This document shows positions 20,894 through 33,344 of a DNA stretch of 64,000 nt, piece after piece. The notes under the pieces are model-generated. The model ran no database searches. It worked only from the letters and a program-made list of their open reading frames with translations, and had not been told where the DNA came from. The stretch is from NCBI GenBank assembly GCA_003290165.1, contig QNQO01001160.1:186001-250000 (forward strand), given 5' to 3'. Position 1 is the stretch's first letter, and each line of letters begins with the position of its first letter. This DNA comes from Berberis thunbergii. Lineage: Eukaryota; Streptophyta; Magnoliopsida; Ranunculales; Berberidaceae. Position numbers and translations under genes: made by a program.

Positions 20894-22063
20894 ATCATCA
20901 ACGATTCAACATCTATCTCTTCCGTCAAGTGGCGTATTCTCATTTCCATTGTTGATAGATCTGAATGGATCTGAAGAGGAAGAAGCATATCTGAATAGAA
21001 CTGAAGAAGAGATAGTAGATTTGAAGAACTTTCCCCTCCTCATCCTCTTTCTTCTTCTTCAAATACAACAACAAAACAACGAATATCCATGATAGAGGAG
21101 GCAAAGAACACGACAACAACGGGGGAAGATAACACAACAACAAGGAGGAAGATAACACAACAACAAAGGAGAAAGATAAGAGTTTGTGCCCCACAGGAGG
21201 CGGATAGTGATAAACGAGTTTGGGTAGATGGAGGGTGGTTTATGACTGTGAGATGAGATATCTAGGGCTAGGGTATATTTTCATTTTTTTATAGGTCAGG
21301 GGTATTATGTAATTGCATAGATTAAACAGATATCCGTGGGGTGGATATGGCCAAATCTGTATCCGCTTCGAATAATAAATGAATACTATTTGAATATCTG
21401 TATCAGTCCCAACATCCATTTATCCATAATCAAAGCCACCCCAAATGAGGCGGGTGGAGCAGATATCCATGAAAATTTGCCCCACTATCATCAACGATTC
21501 AACATATATCTCTTCCATCAAGTGGCGTATTCTCATTTCCCCTGTTGATAGATCTGAATTGATTTGAAGAGGAATGAGCAAATCTGAATAGATCTGAATA
21601 AGAGATAGTAGATTTGAAAAACCTTCCCTTCCTCATCCTCTTTATTCTTCTTCAAACACAACAACAAAACAACGAATATCCCTGATAGAAGAGGAAAAGA
21701 ACGCGACAACAACGGAGGAAGAGAACACAACAACAAAGGAAAAAGATAAGTGTTTGTGCCCCACAAGAGGCGGTGAGTGATAAACGAGTTTGGGTGGATG
21801 GAGGGTGGTCTATGACTGTGATATGAGAGATCTAGGGTTAGGGTATATTTTTCCTTTTCTATAGGTCATGGGTATTTATGTAATTGCCTAGATTAAACAT
21901 ATATCCTTTGGGTGGATATGGGTAAATTCGTATCTGTCTCGAATAATAAATGGATACTGTTTGAATATCCGTATCAGCCCCAACATCCATTTATCCATAA
22001 TTAAAGCCACCCTAAATGAGGCGAGTGGAGTAGGTATCCATGAAAATCTGCCCCACTACCATC
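20894..22063. repeat. 593-bp direct tandem duplication
   Basis: ATCATCAACGATTCAACATC starts at 20894 and again at 21487 (one substitution). The following sequence repeats in the same order: TCAAGTGGCGTATTCTCATT, the CTTCTTCAAA(T/C)ACAACAACA segment, GTTTGGGT(A/G)GATGGAGGGTGG, and a GATATCC-rich end GCCCCACTA. Both units end near TCCATGAAAATNTGCCCCACTA. Related TATCC motifs at about 20440-20590 suggest a degraded transposon surrounds it. No protein is recognised. Confidence 0.85.
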
Positions 22064-23490
22064 CCTCTACAAGTCTCTTCTCTAACTGATTCTTTTTCCA
22101 TTTTTGTGCTTCTCTTCTCAATGACCTCTCTACTATTTAAAAGGTTAAAAAAAAGCTTCCACCCTCTCCGCTATTTATTTGATGGAGACATGTATTTATA
22201 TATCTTGTTAACTAGGGGTTTACTACCTATAATTTGACTTATTTACGCATCTAATTATTCATCTATCAATCAAATTTAGGGTTTATAAGAAACAAAGCAA
22301 TATATGGATTGTTAATGTGGTTGACAAGTATCAATTTGATTTAAAAAAACATGTTTATGATGTATTATGGTTTGCGATAACACAAATATTATGTCTTTTA
22401 GTGGTCATTATAGATCTTATCCCGTACGTAATCTATGGTAGATTTGTATATATTAGTGGGATATGATCCGCTCGTAAGATAATAAACTTCACATACAATG
22501 AAAGCATTATTCTTGATGCTCTAAGATGTTTTTTTTTTGGGTTCAATAAGAATGTTGATTGAAATGGACCAGTTTTAGTGCGACGTTTGTTTTTTTCTTG
22601 ATTGAGAGTTTGCTAAGAAAGGAAATTTGAAAATGCTAGGAAATCAAGTTTTGCAACAATGTTTTTGCAACTAGATTTTAAAAGAACGATGAAATCTTTA
22701 AAGTATTTATGTGTATCTCGATGTTGTAAAAAAACTCATCTAATCATGTACATCATCCTAATTGTAAAACCAAGTTCCATAGGCGTACTCGAGGAAATTC
22801 GGAAAAAGCAAACATTGTGTTCAGTGCTATGCAAGTTCAATATATGCTTATAATTATTATATGTCAAACTCACACTCAACAAATAGATTAAATTAAAAGG
22901 ACTAAAGTTCGCTCTAATTTAGACATTATTTTTTATTTATTTTATTTTACGGTAAAACAAAAAGATTATTATTGAAATGACGAAGGAAATAAAATTACAC
23001 AAGACACAAACTACCACAACACCATGAACACGTCCTTAAAAATATTATATGCCTTGCTAATTTTCCACAATAATTATCTAATATAAAAGAAAATGACATG
23101 CTTCGATGTATTAAGCTCTTTAAAGATCATCATATTTATCTCTTTCCATACACAAACAATGATGTCGAGAGCATGGAGGGGATGATGTACTTATCTCCCA
23201 ATGGTATCATGATATCAACAATTCTACCTCTTGCAAACATAAAATCATACAAAATAAGTTCATCAATAGAATATGATCCTGAAAAACAAACAAAACAAAA
23301 CAAAACAAAATACAATTGTATAATAATGCATACATATACGACTACTCCATCAACTATTGGTATACATATTAAAGTTAATATAATTATGAAATTATTTTCT
23401 TGTTTAAGATCCGTTTCCATACGTGCACCTATCGATATCATACCGCACTTTGGATGTGTTTGAAAAAATAGAATTACTTGGTTCACATTG
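22064..23490. other. Intergenic stretch; possible MITE near 22610-22800
   Basis: AAGAAAGGAAATTTGAAAAT, then GATGAAATCTTTAAAGTATT and GTATCTCGATGTTGTAAAA, resemble MITE family 2 seen at 46670, 58312 and 60168, but this copy is too decayed to bound. The rest is AT-rich with no recognised gene; the overlapping ORFs at 23098-23486 on both strands are not credible. Confidence 0.4.
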
Positions 23491-23538
23491 CTCGCCGAGT
23501 AATAAAAAACTCAACCAAATAATCAGGTTTAACTTGGT

Positions 23539-24030
23539 AGATATTGTCCGCTTTGATGCTCGGTGTTTCACTTGTCAACAAGTGAAGGCCGAGCATCAGC
23601 GGCCCTCAGGTTTAATGCAACCACTAGAGATTCCTGTTTGGAAATGGAAAAATATATCTATGAACTTTATAGATGGTTTACCGAAGACCCGACGAGGTAA
23701 CGAGTCAATTTGGGTTATAGTTGACCGTCTGACTAAGTCTGCTCACTTTGTTCCGGTTGGGGTGCACCGTACTACCGAACAACTAGCCAGACAATACATC
23801 CGTGAGGTAGTTAGGCTTCACGGAGTACCAGTGTCCGCTGTGCATACTCTGAAAGAGACCTGTGGAGCCCCAGTAGGTGGGTGGAAGCAACAAATCCTTG
23901 AGGTGAGGGAGATGCGGAATGCTGCCCAATAGGCAAAGAGGCCTTTTAAAGCCGTGCGGGCCGGTTGGTAGCCCAAAGCGGACAATATCTTACTTTGCGG
24001 ATCGGATCGTTACACTTGGTATCCACGGAG
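23539..24030 (+). mobile_element. Chimeric Ty3/Gypsy remnant: integrase piece, LTR piece, primer site
   Basis: The plus strand reads RCFTCQQVKAEHQRPSGLMQ, then WKWKNISMNFIDGLPKTRRG and IWVIVDRLTKSAHFVPVGVH, then VRLHGVP. This is the zinc-binding end and first part of a Gypsy integrase. The first catalytic Asp is retained in MNFIDGLP. Coding stops abruptly at about 23840. An LTR-like segment ending GGATCGTTACA (24014) follows, then TGGTATCCACGGAG (24017-24030), a weak tRNA-iMet primer site. AGATATTGTCCGCTTTG (23539-23555) and its exact complement (23974-23990) bracket the region. Confidence 0.75.
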
Positions 24031-24859
24031 TAGTCGAGCTTAAGTTAGTTGGGTAATTTTTTTCAACCTTGTTTTCTCCTTAGGTTGTGTTATGTAATAA
24101 GCTAATTACATTTGATAATATGTTATGCCTGTAGTACTTTTTAGACAGCTTAATTTTATTTGACAATGACAATGTTCATTTATCTTATAATAGGTATTTA
24201 AAATATATATTTTTTAAAAGCAAGTAGGGATTTTATAAGGTTCAAAATCCATTAAAGACCATAACTAGTCAATAACTTGTTGCTCGCTCTTCGATCAAAC
24301 TATTATCGATTAGCGTGTAAACTACCTAACTTATTTCCTCAAAATTGACTTAATTAATCTAATTATAATTAGATTAGTTGAAATTTGACCATTCAAAACA
24401 TCCATAAACACCAATGAGACTCATTTTCAAAATATTGATTTTTTCCCACCGACCTTCATTTTTTTAGGTGAAAGATACCATCTCATATTTTCACTCCATT
24501 CTTAACTACTATGATTTTTATTTTTTTCTCTAAAAATAGGAGAAAATAAACTCAAAACACTGAAGAAGAGAAAGTGAGCCAACCATGGGCCGAAATGTGG
24601 GTCCATTTTCGATTTGCCGGCCTGTTACTCCAAGGATGGTCATGGGTGCAGGCCACATCACAGGGTCCGAGTCAATACTGCCCCTATAAATATGCCATGT
24701 GGGATGTGCATTGGAGTTTCCTTATTTGCAGATTCAACACTTTAATATTTTCGCTAACGCTATCGAAAATGACCGGCACTACGTTTTGTCTTGGATTGAG
24801 GGGGGCTCATCTTGAGAAAAATAGACGATTCAGCACTCATTTCGAGGAAAAATAAACGA
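24031..24859. other. Intergenic stretch, nothing recognised
   Basis: AT-rich DNA. The ORF at 24574-24855 is Trp-rich and has no family motif. No RNA gene is seen. Confidence 0.4.
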
Positions 24860-27800
24860 TTCAAATTTTATGCAACACACATCTAGGTAAATCTAACGAC
24901 CCAAATTTAATAGTGCACTAATCTCAATAAAAATATAACGATCCAAATTTAATAATTCACACGTCTGTAGGTAAATCTAACAGTTAGATTTTTGTGAAAG
25001 ATTAAACTGTTGGATTGTCTTCGAGATACGTCTTGAACCGTTTAGATTTTGGTAAAAGATCTTTAATTAAATGTAATACCCGCCTAATTAAATAAATATA
25101 AAAATTTCTTATTTATTAATTATGGCATATGTTGTAATCTCAATTATTGGAAAAAAAAATATTTGTTTTGTTTGTCATTGCTAAAAATAATAAGAGATGA
25201 ATGATGGTTGTGTTTGGCCAAATAAACCCCAATTAAAAAAAAAACTCATTTAAGCCTTAGCCTCCTTTTTTTCTATGGATACACACAGAATAAAAGAAAA
25301 ATTTACGTTGAAAGATGTGGGAGGTGCTGAAGGAAGAAATTTGCTCAAATTTTAGGAGTCTTGCAAAAAGAGGTGAGTAAAACTCTATCCCTAGACATTT
25401 TGATTTTTATTTACATATTTAATGGAGGAAAAAAATCGATTTGACATTGTTGGTTTGATTTATATCTTTAATGAAAAATCGATTTGAAATCTTGGTTTGA
25501 TTTAAACCTTAAATGAAAAAAAAAACAAACGAATTGACATCACTGTTCATTATGCAGTTTTACTATTACTATTACTGTTCCTGTTCCCGGTTCTATTACA
25601 GTTCATGTTTCTATTACTGTTACTGTTCTTGTTCCTATTACTGTAACTGTTCGTATTACTTTTCCTGTTCTTATTACAGTTAATGTTTCTATCACTGTTC
25701 ATATTACTGTTTTTGTTCCTATTACAGTTCCCGTTTTCTATTACTGTTATTGTTCATGTTCCTCTTACTGTTACTATTCCTGTTCTTATTACTGTTCCTA
25801 TCACTGTTTCTGTTCCTGTTTGATATCACTGTTTCGTTTTTACATCACTGTTTTTGTTCTTGTTCCTGTTTGATTTCATTGTTCACCGTTCCGGTTTTAC
25901 ATCACTATTTCTATTATTGTTCCTATTTGACATCAGTGTTCACTATTCCTGTTCCGATTTTACACCACTGTTCCCTGTTCCTGTTTGACGTCATTGTTCA
26001 AAATAATAATAATAATAATAATAAAAGTTATTGTCCTTATGGGGATAGTTTGCATGACATAGTATGAGTATGTGGCTATTCCTACTACTCAGTGTACATT
26101 TTAATATTAGTTCAAATTTTTTTATGGAGTATTAAATATTTGTGCACAACAATTGTTTAAATAATAATATTATTTGCTTTATTAGTATAATAATCAAGTT
26201 TGTTTGATGTATGGTGTAAATTACTTGATTTCTGAGTATGTTGATGTGGTGTAACGATTCTAATTATAGCTCATTATAAAATTTAGGGCTTTATTAAAAT
26301 TTTCTAAAGCTATGACTTTTGTCAGTAGAGGCAACTTTCTTTGTGCCTTTACTATAATGTGAATACCGACTCTATAGGGATTAGTATAGTGAGTGAGACT
26401 TGGTACGTGGGCTTAGAATATGTTGAATTTGCTATTAGATATGAAACTTGTGAGTGTCTTTATGAGTAATTAGACTGCCAATTCGCTTGATGATTAGTTT
26501 TATTGTAATGTACATAACTTTATTGCCTATTGTTTATTAATAAAGTTTAATCGTATACTGACAATATGTATACGATTATTTTAAATGCATTATAAGTGTG
26601 AGCTTCATTTGACGTGTGATACAAGTGACTTGTGCGTGATGTTGTGAAGTGTATAACTCGAGACTTAGTAATCATGAACTGTTATTTGTTTCCTCAGTAG
26701 AATGGGTGACCATTGTGGTTGATTTGTTATGGTTGACAAAGCGTCACCGAAAAAAAAGAGTTTTGCGAATTTATTTATTTAATTTGATCTTTTCCACAAC
26801 TCAAAAAAAAAGGGAAAAAAAAAGAATTATTTTTGTATACAGACTTGCTTGTATACGTATGATATTATTATGGGTATGCAGACTTGCTTGTATATCGGTG
26901 CACCGTTCCATGTGAGTTCGGTTGTACATGTAGATTTAGGAAGAATATTTGCCAGTGATTGAACTTCGGGTGAGATGACATGTTCCTCGAGGTGGCACCC
27001 CACTTGGAACATGTACGCTCCGAGTGATTTCGATGGCAAGGGAGGCACACTTGGGTGAGGTGTGTTCGGCACATGGAGGATAGTGCGATTGTGGAAAAGA
27101 AGCGAGATATCTTTTTGTGTATGTGCATGATTACCTTAAAGGAATAAACTAAATGCTCATTCAACCATTGAATGAGAACTACATGTCTTCCTAAAGGTAG
27201 AAAAATGTGTTTTGTTAATATTTCAATAATAGTCTAATATGCTTGTGAATTGTATTGTTGTTGCATTTATGAAGATTGATAACTTATAAATTTTATTTAT
27301 TAGTAATAAATAATGCATATTTATTTATTAGGATGATGACACATTTGCCTTATTGAGGAACTACCTGTTGGTGTGGTTGGTTATTGTTTTTGTTTAGTTT
27401 GATGTTATCACGTGTGGACTTATTGATTTTTGGATGAAGATTTCTCACACCAGCTTTATTGCTGACCCAAGTGAGTTTTTGTTTATTGAGTACATTCATT
27501 TTGGAATGTAGCTGATTAGCCTTTAAGGTTTAAAGATTTTGAGATGCATTACTGGAGTTTCGCTAGTGAGCTAACAACGTCAGAGTCTTTCCGGGTTAGA
27601 TTTTTATTTGTTTCAGTAATTAAATCATGTTTAGTTGTTGCTGCTATTTGTTTATGTTGTTATTGAATTTTCACGTCCCGAGTTTTGGGAGAAACGGATA
27701 ATCCTACGTGGATTTTAAGATTTTCGTTTTCTTTGAAAATCGAGGCATGACATTAAATCCAACAGTACAAATTTAATTATGCAATTATCTCGATAAAAAA

Positions 27801-28440
27801 CTCTCCAGATGTGTGAATTATTAAATTTGGATCGTTATATTTTTCTCGAGATGAATGTACTATAAAAATTGGACAGTAAGATTTACCTAGAGATGCGTGT
27901 TCTATTAAATTTGGGTCATTTGAATTTTCTCGAGATAAATGGATAATTAAATTTGTACCGTTAGATTTAACTAGAGATTTTTTACCAAAATCTAAATGAT
28001 TCAACAGTATGTCGAGGACAATCCAATAGTTTTATCTTTTAACAAAATCTAACGGTTAGATTTACCTAGGGATGTGTGAACTATTAAATTTGGACCGTTA
28101 GATTTTTATTGAGATGAGTGTACTATTAAATTTGGATCGTTAGATTTACCTTGATATGTGTGTTCCATTAAATTTGGACCATTAGATTTTTCTTGAGATT
28201 AATATAATATTAAATTTGAATCGTTAGATTTACTTAGAGATGTGTGTTATATTAAATTGGGACATTTGATTTTTTTTCGAGATGTATGTTGAATTGTGTA
28301 GATTTTGGTGAAAAAAAAGTAAAAAATGTGATTTAATTTGTAATAAATTTATGGAAAGAGAGTGAACCGTTAAATTGCTTTTACCTGAATTCGACAGATG
28401 AAATAAGTGCACATGATGGGGTCCCTCAATCCTATTGTCT
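24860..28440. repeat. Degenerate tandem repeat of about 60 bp, split by a solo LTR
   Basis: Variants of AAATTTAATAGTGCAC, ATCTCGAGAAAAAT and CTAACGATCC alternate at 24860-25071 and again at 27758-28440, often as AAATTTGGANCGTTAGATTT. The solo LTR at 25072-27752 interrupts the array. The function of the array is unknown. Confidence 0.7.
25072..27752 (+). mobile_element. Solo LTR, 2681 bp, with a perfect 5-bp target duplication
   Basis: It starts TGTAATACCCGCCTAATT and ends CGAGGCATGACA, canonical TG...CA. TTAAA flanks both ends (25067-25071 and 27753-27757). It is homologous, in reverse, to the LTRs at 1-2804 and 3269-8872. No interior sequence remains, as expected after recombination between the two LTRs of one element. 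It lacks the hAT that sits in the 1-2804 LTR: GGAATAGC appears once near 26073-26090 (opposite strand). Confidence 0.95.
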
Positions 28441-28837
28441 TGAGTTTTTGAAGCTCTTAATAAATTGGAGTACGTCATTTATTTGGATATCATAAAATTA
28501 TTGAGGACAATATGCAAAGCATGTAATATGTTTAGGAATGTGTTTTTTTGACATGTTTATGGTATCGTGGCAGCCATTGCTTTAGGATTATTTTTTGTAT
28601 AATTTTCTTTCATTCGTTCTTTCAATAACCATGTTCGTGTTTTATTGCAAAAAAAAAAATGAAAGGAATGTGATTTTTTGAAATATGTCAAAATTTCATG
28701 AAATATTTTTTATTTTGAAGTTATTGAAATTTTTTTTAAAATTTAAAATATGTTAAAAAATTTTCTGAAAAAATAAATAAATATTTTAATTTGTATCTAT
28801 TTTAACATACTACAATGTTATTTTATTATAAAAACTT
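28441..28837. other. Intergenic AT-rich stretch
   Basis: A-runs and T-runs around 28650-28800 dominate. No gene is seen. Confidence 0.4.
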
Positions 28838-29026
28838 GAGTGATTTTACACAGCGAGGAAACGGGCGAAGAAATGGGCGAGGGAAGCGACGTGGCGGGGT
28901 GGGGACCGTCCACCTCGCTCGAAATGCATGCAATCGTTTTTGGTGCGCGCATCTCAAGTGAAATGGACAGTCTCCACCCCGCCACGTCACTTCCCTCGCC
29001 ATTTTCCTCGACATTTAGAATTCCTC
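28838..29026. repeat. Mutator-type foldback MITE, 189 bp (GTCGAGG family)
   Basis: The left arm, GCGAGGAAACGGGCG onward, with GGGCGAGGGAAGCGACGTGG, pairs with the right arm CCACGTCACTTCCCTCGCC, TTTTCCTCGACATTTAGAAT. A perfect 9-bp duplication TAAAAACTT flanks it (28829-28837 and 29027-29035). GC-rich compared with its surroundings. Confidence 0.85.
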
Positions 29027-29561
29027 TAAAAACTTATTAGATCCACTCTGTATGATAGTACGCAGCCTGTGAAAATGTGTGTTAGATGGGCCTAAAAAGT
29101 CTGGAATGGGGGTCCAAATGGTGGTGAAGCCGTCGTACACAGTGTACGACGAGACGGCCGAGAGACCACTAAAATTTTCTCTATATATATATATATATAT
29201 TTTTTATTTTTATTTTTTTTTTTAACAGAAGGACATCCATAAATGGTTCGATGAAGCCGAAAAATCTATGCCAAATATGTTGTATTCTTCCCAATAAGGT
29301 TAACTCAACTCTGCAAGATCTACAGATATATCAGAGAGATTGGTACACTATTTATAAATGTTGTAGCTAAATGTGGACCTCAATTTTCACGGTTTTTAAC
29401 TGGGGGAGGTACGTGCTAGAGTGAATTAGGTGTTGCAAGGACACAAATGTGTAATTTGAGATGGCAACATGATTTGATTAGTAGATTAGGAATACATTAA
29501 TCACATTACAAACTTTGATATCAGTTAATTGGATCAGGAGTTACATAACATGCATCATAAG

Positions 29562-29735
29562 TAAGGGTGGGCATGGGCATTCAATCCCGCAATTTCAATC
29601 TCAATCCCGATCGTCTCGTCTCGAATTTTTGGGTTTTATTGGGATTGATCAATCTTATTTCGATTCCATCATGTTCCGATCTAGAGTGGAATGAGATCGG
29701 GATGAAGATTCAATCATGTCTATCTCGAATTGATT
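29562..29735 (-). mobile_element. Degenerate end of the GGGACGGGAT hAT family
   Basis: TAAGGGTGGGCATGGGC is followed by CAATCCCGCAATTTC and CAATCCCGATCGTCTCGTC, then GGATTGATCAATC and GATCTAGAGTGGAATGAGAT. This is the conserved end of copies 1-3 in the orientation of copy 3, with many substitutions. No opposite end was found, so it is an old truncated copy. Confidence 0.6.
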
Positions 29736-30379
29736 TTTTTTAATACTTAGTATGAAATATGTAGTATGAAACTATTTGTTGACATAATTATATTTGTTGT
29801 TTTATTTATTAACATTACTATTTTATTCTTATAAGTTTTCATGCGACTCGCCTAGATAATAAATCTAATTCAAAGCCTCATTTTTTTTCCTAACTCTTGA
29901 CAACAACAATGCGTGCTCCTCATAGTTTTAAAATGACAAACTCATTGATCATTTTCGTTAACAATGTACAAAAAAATTACTATCTTCAATAGTAGTTCTA
30001 AAAAAATAGATTAAAAGCTAATGAAATGAGGAAATAATAATCCATGACTTAAAGTTATGTACTTGTTCTTAGAGTTGTATATTTGGTAAATCCAAAATTT
30101 CAATCTTAGGTCTGACAAATGGACGCAGAGTGTGCTATGTGCTAAACATTATGGCCCATTTAAAATTTGGGCCAAATCTCTTTAGGCCGATTGGTTGCTG
30201 TCAAGAAAAAGGGATTGAGATCCAAACCAAATAAAGTTTCACAGCCCGGAATTAGTTTTCAAACAACTTTCAAAAATTTCATTTATAACATATACATATT
30301 GAAGTAAAGTTGGAAATATTTGTGTGTGTGTGTGTGTGTTTTTTTTTAAATAAAATAATTTTTAAATTAGGGGAGAACT
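29736..30379. other. Intergenic stretch with (TG)n at about 30321-30340
   Basis: AT-rich DNA left of the chromovirus LTR. A short TG microsatellite is the only feature seen. Confidence 0.4.
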
Positions 30380-30762
30380 TGTTAGGATGACAATCCTATT
30401 TAGTATTTACTTGAGATTAGAATGTCTTTGTTAGAACAATATTCTATTTTAAGGAATATTAGCTTGTTTTGAATTAGGAGTTATTATTTGATTAGAATTA
30501 GGTTTGAATTCAATTACGAAGCATTATTTTTGCTTTCAAGAAGTATTATTAGCTTGTTTTGAATTAGGAGTTATTGTTTGATTAGAATTGGGTTTGAATT
30601 TAATTAGGAAGTATTATTTTTGGTTTCAGTTATAAATACATATGATGTAATAGAGTTTAGGCAAGCAATACAAGTTTTTATTTTAGTTTATTAATGGCTG
30701 ATCCCCAATCAAAGGATCTAAGTGGTTTGATCTCCAATCAAAAAGTCAATGTCTCTATTATC
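30380..30762 (+). mobile_element. LTR of chromovirus copy 1
   Basis: It starts TGTTAGGATGACAATCCTAT and ends at the primer site (30763). It matches the minus-strand LTR at 35937-36308. A TATAAATA lies near 30632. The exact 3' end is uncertain because no CA immediately precedes the primer site. An internal repeat, TAGCTTGTTTTGAATTAGGA, occurs twice (about 30470 and 30551). Confidence 0.8.
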
Positions 30763-30774
30763 TGGTATCAGAGC
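30763..30774 (+). other. Primer binding site of chromovirus copy 1
   Basis: TGGTATCAGAGC, the tRNA-iMet-type site, directly after the LTR and before gag. Confidence 0.9.
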
Positions 30775-33325
30775 ATTATCGATTCTGAGCCAATTTTTTT
30801 TCTTGTTACTTCGTTTTTCATCGGCCATCACATTCAACAACACCGTTTCCACACCAACAACCCTCTTTATAATGATTGTTGCTGAATTACAAGAGAAAGT
30901 CGATGAGCTTACTGCTCAAGTTACCGGGATCTCGTCCCACCTCCACACACTTGAGACCACCAATGCCACTATTCTAGAGGTATAAAGAAATCTCCAGCCA
31001 TTTAGCTCGGTACCAAACGTTCAGCCAGATCAACAATGGCCAATTATTCCTATTCCTGGCAAAGGTCTCCGTATTGATTTACCCCGTTTCGATGGAACTG
31101 ATTTGTATGGTTGGTTATTTCAGGTTGAGTAGTACCAAGAACTCAACGGGCTTACCAGCGAACAGATGATTACCATTGCTACTCTTCACCTTCAGGGTGA
31201 TGCCAACTCTTGGTACCGATGGATTCGCTAATCACTGGGCACATTAACTTGGCAATAGTTTTTGAAAGCTCTTTGCTCCCGCTTTGGCTCTCGTGAACAT
31301 ATCGATCCGTGGAGTTATATTTCCAAGTTAGTACAACGAGGCACAATTCGCTCATTTATTACCGAGTTCGAGAAACTATCTAATTTGGTGCCGGGTTTGT
31401 CTGAATCTCATCAAATTAGCATTTTTCTATCGGGTTTGCGTGTTGATATTCAAGCAGGAGTTAGGATGCTACACCCTACCAGTATTACACATGCTTTCGA
31501 GTTGGCTTTATGTCAAGAAGATGCGATTAATGCTACTCGATCTAGAGGGTCCGTCCGAAATTTTGCTTACTCTGTGACTGCTGCAAATTCTTCAACCAGA
31601 ACGTCTGTCATGGGCTGAACAACAAGAATGCCGTGCCAAAGGACTTTGCTTTAACTGCGATGAAGTATATAAGCGTGGCCATCGTTGTCTTCAGCCCCAC
31701 GTTTTGCTCCTCGAGGTTAATGAGGAAGAAGAAGACGATGCTGACGTTGAGCCTCCTATTCCGGATCACACTTTATCTGACCCTCCTCTAGAGATTTCTC
31801 TTCATGCTCTTTTTGAGTCCCCACGCCCTGAAGCCATGCGTATCACTGGACAATTAAAACACAGGATTGTCACTGTCCTTGTTGACTCTGGTTCAACTCA
31901 TAATTTTCTGCACCCGTCTTTTGCCAAACAATGTGGGTTTCCAATCCACAGCGATGGGGCTTTACGCGTCATGATTGCGGATGGTGGCCAATTGCATAGT
32001 TCAGGCTCTTGTCGGTATGTTTCCCTTAAATTACAAGATTATGAGTTCATCAATCACTTGTTCTTTCTCGGTATCACTGGATGTGATGTGGTTCTAGGTG
32101 TTGAATGGCTTTGCTCTTTGGGTGTTATTACTCGGGACTTTTTTCAAGCTGATTATGACCTTCTTGGTGGCAAATCGTACTTATACATTAATTGGCGACA
32201 ATTCTCCTATTGGTCATGTTCATGGATAGTACACCGGTCCATCGTTCTTTACGACAGGAACGTCATGACATTCTTTTACAGTTAACTCAGGAGGTTGACC
32301 TGGGCGCTTCTATTCCAGCTATCGTTCAACCACTTATTGCTGAATTTAATAAATCACTATTAAGGACAGCTTTCCAATTCCGATTCTCGATGAAATATTG
32401 GACAAACTGCACAGTGCATCGGTGTTTTCTAAGCTCGATTTGCGCTTAGGTTATCACCAAATTCGGGTTCATGAACTAGATATTTCCAAGACGACTTTTC
32501 GCACACACGATGGCCACTATGAGTTTTTGGTTATGCCCTTTGGGTTGAGCAATACCCCAGCCACTTTTCAAAGTTTGATGAATGAAATTTTTCGTCATCA
32601 CTTGCGTAACTTTGTCCTAGTTTTCTTCGATGATATATTAGCGTATAGTGCCTCACTCTTTGATCACCTTCACCATTTTTTTTATTGTCTTCGGGCTATT
32701 GCGCACTCATAAGCTTTTTGCGAAAGCGTCCAAGTGTTCTTTTGCTCAATCCTCTATTGGGTATTTTGGGCATATTATTTCGGTTCTTGGTGTTGCAGTT
32801 GACGATGATAAAATTACGAGTGTTGTCTCATGGCCGTGTCCTTATTCTTTGACAGATCTTCGTGTGTTTCTTGGACTCACTGGGTACTACCGTAAATTTG
32901 TTCACGATTATGGTAAGATTAATGCTCCTTTGACCTAGTTCTTAAAGAAATATTCTTTTATCTGGAATGATGATGCCTCCAAGTCTTTTTTTGCTCTTAA
33001 AACAACCTTAACTTCTACCCCTGTACTGGCTCTTCCTGATTTCAATGCTGAATTTTATATTGAATGTGACGCGTCTCATGGTGGCATTGGTGCGGTACTA
33101 ATGCAAAGAGGTCGTCCCCTTGCATATTTCAGTAAAGGTCTTTCTGGACGCAATTTGAGCATGTCCATTTATGATAAGGAAATGTTAGCTATTGTTGTTG
33201 CAGTACAAAAATGGCGGCCTTATCTCCTAGGTCGGCACTTCAAAATCTATACATATCATCATAGTCTCATCCTACCATCCCCAAACTGATGGTCAGACTG
33301 AAGTTACCAATCGTACCTTAAAGGC
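30775..33325 (+). pseudogene. Ty3/Gypsy gag-protease-RT-RNase H, copy 1 (broken)
   Basis: Gag begins around 30869 (MIVAELQEKVDELTAQVTGI) and is interrupted by stops near 30985, 31130, 31230 and 31257. A later gag block ends with a CxxC...GHRC zinc knuckle near 31645 (CFNCDEVYKRGHRC). Protease follows with VLVDSGSTHNF and DVVLGVEWL. Reverse transcriptase has FFDDILAYS with both catalytic Asp residues. RNase H starts with FYIECDASHGGIGAVL and continues to about 33265. After that only a 50-bp integrase scrap remains (to 33325). The family is a chromovirus, because the matching integrase nearby ends in a chromodomain. Defunct. Confidence 0.92.
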
Positions 33326-33344
33326 ACTAACAAACCAGGATGAC

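Noticed and set aside
23098..23486. Overlapping ORFs of 121 and 116 codons on opposite strands
   Set aside because: They mirror each other over simple AT-rich and AAACAAAACA repeat sequence and have no family motif.
25555..26005. Possible CRISPR-like array of short repeats
   Set aside because: Units are irregular and merge without spacers; the array belongs to a plant LTR.
25750..26067. 105-codon Leu/Phe-rich ORF
   Set aside because: It is a translation of the LTR minisatellite, with low-complexity repeats and no gene context.
29128..29150. Perfect short palindrome around CGTCGTACACAGTGTACGAC
   Set aside because: Only about 21 bp with no second copy or neighbouring gene here; too little to call an operator or element.
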